From positions 1-34,082 of the IMG/VR virus record IMGVR_UViG_3300027499_000020: a DNA stretch of 34,082 nucleotides; one strand, written 5' to 3'. This DNA comes from a virus. Positions 8,768 through 15,226 of the stretch are shown here, one piece after another; within the stretch, counting starts at the first letter, position 1, and each line of letters begins with the position of its first letter. The position numbers and the translations under genes were made by a program. A model generated the notes under the pieces. That model was not told where the DNA came from and did no database searches. It worked only from the letters and a program-made list of their open reading frames with translations.

Positions 8768-8774
8768 TCTAAAC

Positions 8775-8786
8775 CTCTATATAGAG
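8775..8786. promoter_or_regulatory. Perfect 12-bp palindrome overlapping fibre ribosome site
   Basis: CTCTATATAGAG is its own reverse complement. On the minus strand its right arm runs into the GAGG Shine-Dalgarno of the collagen-like fibre gene, so folding would partly hide the ribosome site. Confidence 0.5.
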
Positions 8787-8796
8787 CAGCAAGTCA

Positions 8797-8812
8797 GGAA
8801 TTATATAATTCC
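8797..8812. promoter_or_regulatory. Perfect 16-bp palindrome in divergent intergenic region
   Basis: GGAATTATATAATTCC is its own reverse complement. It lies between the late-promoter motif at 8822-8829 and the fibre start. It could be an operator for a dimeric regulator or a stem-loop near the 5' end of the fibre mRNA. Confidence 0.5.
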
Positions 8813-8821
8813 CCTTAGGCT

Positions 8822-8829
8822 TATTTATA
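8822..8829 (-). promoter_or_regulatory. T4-type late promoter, exact TATAAATA
   Basis: The minus strand reads TATAAATA, identical to the T4 late consensus. It lies in the divergent intergenic region 55 bases upstream of the collagen-like fibre start. It would restart late transcription after the opposed glycosyltransferase operon. Confidence 0.68.
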
Positions 8830-8859
8830 ATTGTACATCAATTAGGAAATGATATATAT

Positions 8860-8868
8860 TGGTATGAT
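8860..8868 (+). promoter_or_regulatory. Candidate extended -10 promoter for glycosyltransferase operon
   Basis: TGGTATGAT matches the bacterial extended -10 element TGNTATAAT with one mismatch and lies 16 bases before the ATG at 8885. No convincing -35 is seen at the right distance. The resulting leader would be very short, barely including the GAGGA ribosome site, which lowers confidence. Confidence 0.3.
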
Positions 8869-8884
8869 ACAAGCGAGGAACATT

Positions 8885-10948
8885 ATGAAGATTGCAATTA
8901 TTGATACCCTTGGTTTGACTTATGATGGAAGCACGCTAGACAAGCGTGGTCTTGGCGGATCAGAATCTGCCGTTATTCTCATATCAAAAGAATTGGCAAA
9001 GCTAGGATTTGAAGTCACGGTCTTTAACGATTGTACATCAGATGAGTCTAAACCAGGTGTTTATGATGGTGTCTGGTATCGACCACTTGACGAAGTAGAC
9101 TATTGCGACCGCTATGACATCATGATCGGATCTCGGTCAGTCGCTGCGTTCGCTCCGCCTCATATGATCGGAGAGTTCAAGAACTTCATCGGCGGTCTCC
9201 CAGACTTCACTCGCATCCAACGTAATTCTAAACACAAAGTGCTCTGGATGCATGACACATTCTGTGACGGTGACCTTCATCTCGAGGGCTTCCTGCTCGA
9301 CGGATTCATCAACGAGATCTTCACCCTATCCGACTTCCATACCGACTATGTGACCAACTGTGACCATGGCAAGAAGCGTAACTTCGAGGTCCTCAAGCGC
9401 TTTGTCTTCCAGACACGTAACGGTATCGGCAACATGCCGAAGAAGTTTGTTGACATTACCCAGAAGGATCCGAACCTCTTCGTCTACAACTCGTCTGTGA
9501 CCAAGGGAATGGTTCCTCTTGTCAAGAAGATTTGGCCAGAGATCAAGCGTCGTCACCCTGAAGCCAAGTTGACTGTCATCGGTGGTTATTATAAGTTCCG
9601 TGAGAACTCAGAACCAGACCAGCAGCAGCGTGACTGGATGGACATGATGATACAATATGGTGCTGACATCAACTTTACTGGGATCATCACTCAGAAAGAG
9701 ATCTCTGATATCCTGACCAAGGCATCGTACATGATCTATCCGGCTGCATTCCCGGAGACGTACGGCATCTCGGCACTTGAAGCATTGGCACATAACGTTC
9801 CTCTGATCACCAACAACTTTGGTGCATTGGAGGAGACTGCATTCGACCTGGCATGTTACAAGATCCCATATGCTATCGAACCCAACAGTCTGTTCCCATG
9901 GATTCCTGCAGATGTACAGGAACAACGTTTCATCAACATGGTATCTAATGTACATACTAATAAGTATCTGCACCAGCAGAAGATGTATGCATGTAACCAA
10001 GTGAAGGATATCTGTGAATGGGATTCTGTTGCTCTTCAATGGAAGCAACACTTTTATAAAAAGCTTAGTAAGTTCTTGCCTGTTGATGAATATCGTAAGG
10101 CATCAAAGATCAATAGCAAAGTACGTAAGGTATTTGGACGCAAGTTCATGAATCATGAGGAGTTTACTGTTCATCAAGAGGGTCCTTTCTGGCCTATTAC
10201 TATTGTGACTCCTGTCTATAATGCTGAGAAGTATATTGCTCGTTGTATTGAATCTGTAGCACAACAAGATTATTCAAACTATATGATGTATATAATTGAT
10301 GATGCTTCAACAGATAATACTGTGAATGTAGCTCAAACAACAATCGATAACTTACCTGACAGTATCCGGTATAACTTTAAGATCCACATGAATAAAGACA
10401 ATCTTGGCGCTGTCTGGAACCAGGTAAATACAATTAAGGAAGAGTGCAGTACAGATGAGATCGTCATGCTGCTTGATGGTGATGACTGGCTTATCAACGA
10501 TCCAAACATCTTCCATATGTACAATAATTTGTACAATGAAGGTGCTGAGTTTACCTATGGTTCGTGTTGGTCAGTAGCTGATAATATTCCACTGATCGCT
10601 CAAGAATATCCGCCTGAGGTAAAAGAAAATAAAACATACCGTGACTATAAGTTCAACTGGAATATGCCTTATACTCATCTTCGTACGTTCCAGTCACGAC
10701 TTATGCTCAATCATCTTGTAAAAAATGGCAACTATGCTTTCCGAGATCCGCTAACATTAGACTGGTTGAAAGCAGGTGGGGATACGGCTGTATTCTATAC
10801 TATGCTTGAAGCTGCAAACCCTAATAATATTATCTGTATTCCGGACATCGTCTATAACTACAACGATATGAATCCATTGAATGATTATAAAGTCAACGGC
10901 GAGCAACAAAACGCCACAGCTAAACAGGTGTTAGAAAGGCGTCGCTAA
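8885..10948 (+). CDS. Two-domain glycosyltransferase (GT4 plus GT2)
   Basis: 687 residues from ATG 8885. This start has GAGGA five bases upstream, whereas the upstream in-frame ATGs lack one, so the extra 12 N-terminal codons are rejected. The N-terminal half is a GT-B fold, GT4 family: nucleotide-sugar loop GLGGSES at residues 23-28, LWMHD near 120-124, and the acceptor/donor E-x7-E in FPETYGISALEAL at 289-301 (Glu291, Glu299). The C-terminal half is a GT-A fold, GT2 family: PITIVTPVYNAEKYI at 437-451, IIDDASTD at 470-477 and the metal-binding LLDGDDWL at 529-536. Both active sites look intact, so it could add two sugars in sequence. Cytoplasmic, no membrane helix. It runs opposite to all neighbouring late genes and is followed one base later by the FkbM fusion. 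The acceptor is unknown: host surface glycan, phage fibre or DNA are all open. GC content changes sharply inside the gene. Confidence 0.9.
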   Translation: MKIAIIDTLGLTYDGSTLDKRGLGGSESAVILISKELAKLGFEVTVFNDCTSDESKPGVYDGVWYRPLDEVDYCDRYDIMIGSRSVAAFAPPHMIGEFKNFIGGLPDFTRIQRNSKHKVLWMHDTFCDGDLHLEGFLLDGFINEIFTLSDFHTDYVTNCDHGKKRNFEVLKRFVFQTRNGIGNMPKKFVDITQKDPNLFVYNSSVTKGMVPLVKKIWPEIKRRHPEAKLTVIGGYYKFRENSEPDQQQRDWMDMMIQYGADINFTGIITQKEISDILTKASYMIYPAAFPETYGISALEALAHNVPLITNNFGALEETAFDLACYKIPYAIEPNSLFPWIPADVQEQRFINMVSNVHTNKYLHQQKMYACNQVKDICEWDSVALQWKQHFYKKLSKFLPVDEYRKASKINSKVRKVFGRKFMNHEEFTVHQEGPFWPITIVTPVYNAEKYIARCIESVAQQDYSNYMMYIIDDASTDNTVNVAQTTIDNLPDSIRYNFKIHMNKDNLGAVWNQVNTIKEECSTDEIVMLLDGDDWLINDPNIFHMYNNLYNEGAEFTYGSCWSVADNIPLIAQEYPPEVKENKTYRDYKFNWNMPYTHLRTFQSRLMLNHLVKNGNYAFRDPLTLDWLKAGGDTAVFYTMLEAANPNNIICIPDIVYNYNDMNPLNDYKVNGEQQNATAKQVLERRR

Positions 10949-10949
10949 C

Positions 10950-12203
10950 GTGAAAAAGATCCTTATTGCTATTCCGTCTAAGAACGATATCTGTGCAGAG
11001 ACCTTCAAATCAATCTATGATCTTGAGGTTCCTCAAGGATATGAAACTGTCTTCCAATATTTCTATGGATATCAAGTAGATCAGGTTCGGAATCTCATTG
11101 CTGACTGGGCTAAGAATTACGATTATCTATTTGCAGTTGATCATGACATGATCTTCCCACCTGATACATTAAAGAAGCTTCTATCTCATGACAAAGATAT
11201 TGTATCGGGTTTATATCGTCAGAGACTTCCAGTTCAGACGATAGAGATCTTTGATTTCATGTATCATCATATTCCTATCGAACAGCTGGTTAACCGTGGT
11301 CTAATCGAAGTCGGTGGTTGCGGTTTTGGATGTGTGTTGGTAAAGAGTGAAGTGTTTAGAACAATGCAGTATCCGCACTTTGTCTATGTATCGGCACTTG
11401 ATCACAAAAATACCAAGTCTGAGGACACATACTTTTGTCGTAAAGCTAGGGATATTGGATTTAAGGTCTGGGTTGATACGTCTATCATGTGTGGTCATAT
11501 CGGTCAGACTACATGGACGATCGAACTTCCTCAGGTTGATCCAGTAAAGACAAGACTCCGCGATCTTTCACTACGTGACGACCAACCGGTTGATCATGTT
11601 AATTATCTAAAGAACATGAGTGTGAAACCAAAGGTAGTCTATGATATTGGTGCATGTGTTATGCACTGGACAAAGGAAGCTCGTAAGATCTGGCCGCAGA
11701 CTGAGATCGTCATGTTTGATGCCATGAATCATGCTGAATTCTTATATCAAGAATCTGGCCTAAAATACTATTGCGACGGTCCTTTGGGAGATACAATCAA
11801 GGAAGTAGACTTCTATGAGAACCCGTTTGATCCTGCAGGTAACTCAATCTATAAAGAGAATACACAGTTCTTTACTGAAAACCATAAGGTAAAGAAGCTA
11901 ATGAAACCATTAGATCTTGTAGCTCATGATATGTCTTTACCTAAACCAGATCTAATTAAGATTGATGCTCAGGGCGCCGAGTTAGATATTCTAAGAGGTG
12001 CTGGAGAGATTCTTAAGACGGTAAATGATATTATCATTGAGATGCAGCATGAAGAATATAACCTCGGCGCACCGAAGGTGACCGAGGTTAGTGAATATCT
12101 TAATAGCATTGGATTTGAATTAGTAGACCGTATTCATATCGGAGGTGTCGACGGCGATTACCACTTTACTCGGAAGTCTTGGTCTTACTCTGTTTCGATT
12201 TAA
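10950..12203 (+). CDS. Glycosyltransferase (GT-A) fused to FkbM-family methyltransferase
   Basis: 417 residues. Residues 1-210 are a GT-A type glycosyltransferase: start KKILIAIPSKNDICAETF, a metal-binding acidic motif AVDHDMIFPP at 62-71, VGGCGFGCVLVKSEVF near 121-136, and SEDTYFCRKARDIGFKVWVD at 157-176. Residues 225-410 are a class I SAM methyltransferase of the FkbM family: motif I VYDIGACVMHW at 230-240, the acidic end of strand 2 at MFDA (255-258), and the family signature DLIKIDAQGAELDILRGA at 334-351. FkbM enzymes O-methylate sugars and other hydroxyls, so the fusion probably adds a sugar and caps it. The start is GTG at 10950, one base after the TAA of the preceding gene, with AAGG ten bases upstream, which suggests translational coupling. 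Its last 38 bases overlap the 59-aa gene on the other strand. Confidence 0.88.
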   Translation: MKKILIAIPSKNDICAETFKSIYDLEVPQGYETVFQYFYGYQVDQVRNLIADWAKNYDYLFAVDHDMIFPPDTLKKLLSHDKDIVSGLYRQRLPVQTIEIFDFMYHHIPIEQLVNRGLIEVGGCGFGCVLVKSEVFRTMQYPHFVYVSALDHKNTKSEDTYFCRKARDIGFKVWVDTSIMCGHIGQTTWTIELPQVDPVKTRLRDLSLRDDQPVDHVNYLKNMSVKPKVVYDIGACVMHWTKEARKIWPQTEIVMFDAMNHAEFLYQESGLKYYCDGPLGDTIKEVDFYENPFDPAGNSIYKENTQFFTENHKVKKLMKPLDLVAHDMSLPKPDLIKIDAQGAELDILRGAGEILKTVNDIIIEMQHEEYNLGAPKVTEVSEYLNSIGFELVDRIHIGGVDGDYHFTRKSWSYSVSI

Positions 12204-12345
12204 TATCTTGTAATTCAGTTTGAAGGCTGGCGCGTACCTTTTCGGATAGCGCCAGCCTTGTTTCTAGTATTACATTCTTACTGGTAAGATCATGAAGATT
12301 TGCAATCAAGCGACTAATATATTCATTAACAAATTCAGTTTCCAT
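12166..12345 (-). CDS. Small 59-aa coiled-coil protein following fibre gene
   Basis: A short frame encoding METEFVNEYISRLIANLHDL and onward, 59 residues, ending ...SKTKTSE before TAA at 12168-12166. Hydrophobic residues repeat in heptads (V6, I10, L13, L17, L20, V25, L27, L31, L33), giving an amphipathic helix of about 45 residues with a basic polar tail. The ATG lies two bases after the TAA of the 476-aa fibre, so it is likely translated by coupling; a GGAGG is twelve bases upstream. Its 3' end overlaps the convergent FkbM gene by 38 bases. A role as a fibre-assembly helper or trimer-capping coiled coil is suggested by position only. It resembles the 69-aa protein at 19383 in size and character but not clearly in sequence. 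Confidence 0.72.
   Translation of the reverse strand: METEFVNEYISRLIANLHDLTSKNVILETRLALSEKVRASLQTELQDIKSKQSKTKTSE
12223..12264 (+). terminator. Probable rho-independent terminator of glycosyltransferase operon
   Basis: AAGGCTGGCGC (12223-12233) and GCGCCAGCCTT (12249-12259) form a perfect 11-bp GC-rich stem with a 15-base loop, followed on the plus strand by GTTTCT. It lies 20 bases past the FkbM stop. On the minus strand the hairpin is not followed by a T run, so it should act only in the plus direction. It is embedded in the 59-aa minus-strand gene. Confidence 0.65.
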
Positions 12346-12347
12346 AA

Positions 12348-13778
12348 TTAGAATGTGCCTCCATCGAGTGTGCTATATACAACTGAAGTGCCATTCGATT
12401 GTAAAACAAAACCGTCAGTTGCAGCTGAAAGAACAGTTGCTGTTCCAGATCCGTTACCAACAAGAATTGCACCAGCTGTAATGCTGCTCAGTCCAAGACC
12501 GCCAGATCCCACAGCAAGTGGAGTTGAGAGAGTTAGAGAGTTAGCAGTAATACTTACGTTAACTGTCGAGTTTGCAGTGATAGCCACTGCAGTCGAGTTT
12601 GTTACAAGACCACTAGAATTTAGATATGTACGAAGAGTGGCAAGGCCATAACCTGTCGCCGCAGTATTAACCGTGGTTGTAGGTTCTTCTTCTGAACCAG
12701 TATATAGGTTGTATATTCCGTCAGTAGAATCGCGGAAAAGACCGGTGTATTTGGCTCCTGTCGATCCATATACACCATAGAAACCAACATCAAGCGAGTC
12801 TGTCGAGGAGTTTCCGTTTGCTAGTTTGATTAATGGATCTTGAACAACAAGGTTGACTGTGTCAAGAGTTGTCAGTGTTCCTGTAACATTCAGATTTCCG
12901 GAAAGAGAAAGATCTGTGATTGACAGTGCCGAATTAACGTGCACACCAGTCGAGTTAACTGTAAGTGTCGAACCAGTTGTAAGACCTACTGTGTCAGCTT
13001 GAACGTTGATACCGTTTGCAGAACCAACATGTAGTCCAGTAGCATTACTTACAAGACCACTACCAGCAGATACAAACACACCTGTTGAGTTAGATACAAG
13101 ACCGCCGTCTGTACCAGCCAGAACGTTAACACCTGATGCGTCAACAGAAATACCGTTAGCACCATCGACAGCGATAGCATCCGCTGTAACTGTGATACCA
13201 TTAGCTGCAGCAACGTTGAGTGTTACGTCACCGGTTGTACCACCACCAGTAAGACCGTCACCGGCAATAACCGATGTGATGTCAGCAAGCGTATTTGACC
13301 AATAAACAGACGAACCGTTCGAGTGAAGGACTTGACCTTCAGCTCCGATGCCGCCGTTTGCAATAAGACCAGCAGTGGTTGCAATTGTTATATTAGCATT
13401 CCAAGTTTGTGTATTTGTCCAGTTATATACAGCAGCAGTATTAATTGATACTGCACCGGACGGTTGCCAGAAAGTATTACCGCCTGCATCAACTGCAAGG
13501 AGATAGTCTGCTCCTGGAGATGATACACCGTTTGCAGTAATAGACTGTACTGTAAGATTTGCAGTCTTTACGGCATCGAGATAACCCGTGCCATTTGCTA
13601 CAAGAGCTTGGTTAGCAGTGAGCACACCGGGATTGAACTTACCAGCAATGGTGATTGATGCACCATTGGAACCGATGAATAGATGATCACCGTTTGCTGT
13701 AAAGGCCAATTCACCATTAGCTAATGACGGAGCGGTGGCTGTAGTTAACGATCTTTTGATCTGAATTAAGTTAGCCAT
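12348..13778 (-). CDS. Tail fibre protein (beta-repeat shaft)
   Basis: 476 residues. The N-terminus MANLIQIKRSLTTATAPSLA resembles that of the 1089-aa collagen-like fibre, suggesting the same attachment point. Residues about 60-170 contain the LLAVDAGGNTFW and VLHSNGSSVYWSN modules. The middle is made of short beta repeats (GDGLTGGGTTGDVTLNVAAANGI, then LVSNSTGVFVSAGSGLV), typical of trimeric phage fibre shafts. Around 300-385 comes the DPLIKLANGN...LFRDSTDGIYNLY module shared with the collagen-like fibre. The C-terminus is a small domain ending LDGGTF. No S74 domain, so any chaperone would have to act in trans. AAGGA lies six bases before the ATG. Followed two bases later by the 59-aa coiled-coil gene. 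Confidence 0.83.
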   Translation of the reverse strand: MANLIQIKRSLTTATAPSLANGELAFTANGDHLFIGSNGASITIAGKFNPGVLTANQALVANGTGYLDAVKTANLTVQSITANGVSSPGADYLLAVDAGGNTFWQPSGAVSINTAAVYNWTNTQTWNANITIATTAGLIANGGIGAEGQVLHSNGSSVYWSNTLADITSVIAGDGLTGGGTTGDVTLNVAAANGITVTADAIAVDGANGISVDASGVNVLAGTDGGLVSNSTGVFVSAGSGLVSNATGLHVGSANGINVQADTVGLTTGSTLTVNSTGVHVNSALSITDLSLSGNLNVTGTLTTLDTVNLVVQDPLIKLANGNSSTDSLDVGFYGVYGSTGAKYTGLFRDSTDGIYNLYTGSEEEPTTTVNTAATGYGLATLRTYLNSSGLVTNSTAVAITANSTVNVSITANSLTLSTPLAVGSGGLGLSSITAGAILVGNGSGTATVLSAATDGFVLQSNGTSVVYSTLDGGTF

Positions 13779-13790
13779 CTTTCTTCCTTC

Positions 13791-14033
13791 TTAAAAAGAA
13801 CCGCCGTCTATTGCGCCGAGGTCCCCGATTTGTAATTGTTTTACTTCATATTTATCTGTTTCAGAATTATAGATTAGAGTCGCTCCGTTTGTTACATCAA
13901 CTTCAGAAACATCTGCGATATCTTCGATACTACGAATCTCTTGAATTTGATTTTTTAGTGTAACAGGTGCAGCGGCTGATAGTCGACCGTTATTATTATT
14001 AAGCTTAGCAACCATTCTGGTCGAAGTAGACAT
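13791..14033 (-). CDS. Small fibre-associated protein ending DGGSF
   Basis: 80 residues: basic/polar N-terminus (STSTRMVAKLNNNNGRLSA), a central helix NQIQEIRSIEDI near 28-39, and a C-terminal beta unit GATLIYNSETDKYEVKQL ending IDGGSF. The 476-aa fibre next to it ends with the very similar LDGGTF, and the layout (L-x-Y-N-x-x-T-D-x-Y before it) suggests the two share a small C-terminal unit. I recall such short proteins beside fibre genes in environmental T4-like phages without known function. The start ATG overlaps the TAA of the preceding gene (TAATG). Likely structural or an assembly partner. Confidence 0.62.
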   Translation of the reverse strand: MSTSTRMVAKLNNNNGRLSAAAPVTLKNQIQEIRSIEDIADVSEVDVTNGATLIYNSETDKYEVKQLQIGDLGAIDGGSF

Positions 14034-14359
14034 TATCTTGTAACTCCCGGTGTTACAGTAACTACGCCTTCGACAAGACGCGAGCAGGTATTAGACGAGT
14101 CCCTAAGTTCGCAGTCGTACACGTATCTTCCTGCAGTAATAGCATTTGTGTTTGCAGAATTCATTGCCAATGTTACAACGCCGGCCGGAGAAACGCTTAC
14201 ACTAAATGAATATGCATTGGTAGAAGTATAATGCTTACGCATCTGGGCAGCACCGGTAAACCCTGTGAGATTGATAAAGTTACCATCTTCATCTGTTACA
14301 TCAATATCTGTAGCAAAGTCTGTGCCTTGATCGATAGTGATATTTGCCTTAAGTGCCAC
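14033..14359 (-). CDS. Small immunoglobulin-like/beta-sandwich virion protein
   Basis: 108 residues beginning ALKANITIDQGTDFATDIDV, with regular beta strands, NLTGFTGAAQMRKHY near 31-45, and AGRYVYDCELRDSS near 76-90, ending VEGVVTVTPGVTR. This pattern (a QGTDF start, a G-x-A-Q-x-R-K strand and a YDxEL strand) is common in small phage tail proteins and in baseplate/fibre N-terminal domains of Ig-like fold. No catalytic residues are seen. The start is GTG at 14359 with GAGG seven bases upstream. A candidate late promoter lies 21 bases further up, inside the end of the methyltransferase gene. It may be the adaptor for the 80-aa and 476-aa proteins that follow. Confidence 0.66.
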   Translation of the reverse strand: MALKANITIDQGTDFATDIDVTDEDGNFINLTGFTGAAQMRKHYTSTNAYSFSVSVSPAGVVTLAMNSANTNAITAGRYVYDCELRDSSNTCSRLVEGVVTVTPGVTR

Positions 14360-14379
14360 AGTTTTACCTCTTTTAGTTT

Positions 14380-14387
14380 TATTTATC
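14380..14387 (-). promoter_or_regulatory. Candidate T4-type late promoter (GATAAATA)
   Basis: The minus strand reads GATAAATA, 7/8 to TATAAATA, 21 bases upstream of the GTG of the 108-aa gene and overlapping the last codons of the methyltransferase gene. It would separate the enzyme cassette from the downstream fibre genes. Confidence 0.45.
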
Positions 14388-14961
14388 TAAACACGTGTAC
14401 CGTAGTTTTGGTAATAGAATCTATATAGGCAAAAGTCGGCACTGCATAAGAACATATAGAATTGTAATCAACTAATAACTCTGGTATTCTTATTGGACAT
14501 CCTACATAAGCATTCATAGATTTTAAGTAATCAAATATTGGTTGCTGTAATGCAGGATCACCTGCCAATATAATATCAGCATCACGTATATCTGTTAAAG
14601 TAGTAACCTCAACACCATTTGCTTTACAATTCAGTTGTACAGCTTCAAACGATAGTGGGTCATTGTCAACACAAATAACTTCTTTGGCACCGGCTAACTT
14701 AGCAGCGATGCCAACTATTCCACCGCCTGAACAATAGTCTATAACTATTTTATCTTTTACAATATCATTATCAAGTATATACCTAGCTAATCCTTGTCCC
14801 CCTGCCCAAGCGTACGCCCAACTTGGATATGCATCTATTCCTTCTTGCTTAAGAAAAGAATGTAATCTGTTGTCTTCTCTTAAAAATAATCGTATCTCAG
14901 GGACAAAGTCTAGATATTGTAACCGGGTATACTTTGATATGAACTGTCTAGGATCGAACAT
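14383..14961 (-). CDS. Class I SAM methyltransferase, METTL20/PrmA-like
   Basis: 192 residues. SAM-binding motif I is KIVIDYCSGGGIVGIAAKLAGA at residues 71-92 (split here as KIVIDYCSGGG, IVGIAAKLAGA). Strand-2 acidic residue is Asp99 in CVDNDP; then LNCKANGV at 110-117 and a substrate-side GDPA at 134-137. Ahead of it lies SWAYAWAGGQGLARYILDN (47-65), the tract that marks lysine methyltransferases of the ETF-beta (METTL20) and ribosomal L11 (PrmA) type. Length is a little short for that family. The substrate may therefore be a protein side chain, but the family also contains small-molecule enzymes. The ATG lies within the last codons of the cupin gene (14-base overlap) and has no ribosome site of its own, so translation is probably coupled. 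Confidence 0.8.
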   Translation of the reverse strand: MFDPRQFISKYTRLQYLDFVPEIRLFLREDNRLHSFLKQEGIDAYPSWAYAWAGGQGLARYILDNDIVKDKIVIDYCSGGGIVGIAAKLAGAKEVICVDNDPLSFEAVQLNCKANGVEVTTLTDIRDADIILAGDPALQQPIFDYLKSMNAYVGCPIRIPELLVDYNSICSYAVPTFAYIDSITKTTVHVFR

Positions 14962-15226
14962 AACTAGTAGGAATATTTACAACTCTACAATCATCAGTCA
15001 AAGCAACAATTGAATGTAATTGTTGTGGATAAAATTCAATTATATTACCTTCTTTGATAGTCTTTGTCCATTCAGGTGTTACAACCTCAACTTCACCCTT
15101 GGCACATATCGTAATATGTGTTGCCCTTCTTTCATGTCTATGCTCTGGTAAAGTATCACCTTTAAATTCAAAGTCATAGATTACAGTATCTAGTTCTCCA
15201 AACGTGATCATACGATCCTTAAGCAT
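14948..15226 (-). CDS. Small cupin-domain protein
   Basis: 92 residues from ATG 15226. The first cupin motif is visible as G-x5-H-x-H (GDTLPEHRH near residues 23-31), with a third histidine in RATHITICAKGEVEVV, and the second motif as EGNIIEFYPQQLHSI near 59-73 with its histidine. These four residues would bind a metal ion, so it may be an active dioxygenase/isomerase or a small-ligand binder. The ATG overlaps the TGA of the 103-aa gene (TGATG), which is why I prefer it to the TTG one codon earlier. Forms a three-gene overlapping cassette with the 103-aa protein and the methyltransferase. Single-domain cupins occur in phages and cyanophages; role in the virus unknown. Confidence 0.75.
   Translation of the reverse strand: MLKDRMITFGELDTVIYDFEFKGDTLPEHRHERRATHITICAKGEVEVVTPEWTKTIKEGNIIEFYPQQLHSIVALTDDCRVVNIPTSYVRS

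Noticed and set aside
8849-8884. Longer N-terminus for the GT4-GT2 protein starting at the ATG at 8849
   Set aside because: Upstream ATGs lack a ribosome site, whereas ATG 8885 has GAGGA at good spacing and gives the normal GT4 beginning MKIAIIDT.
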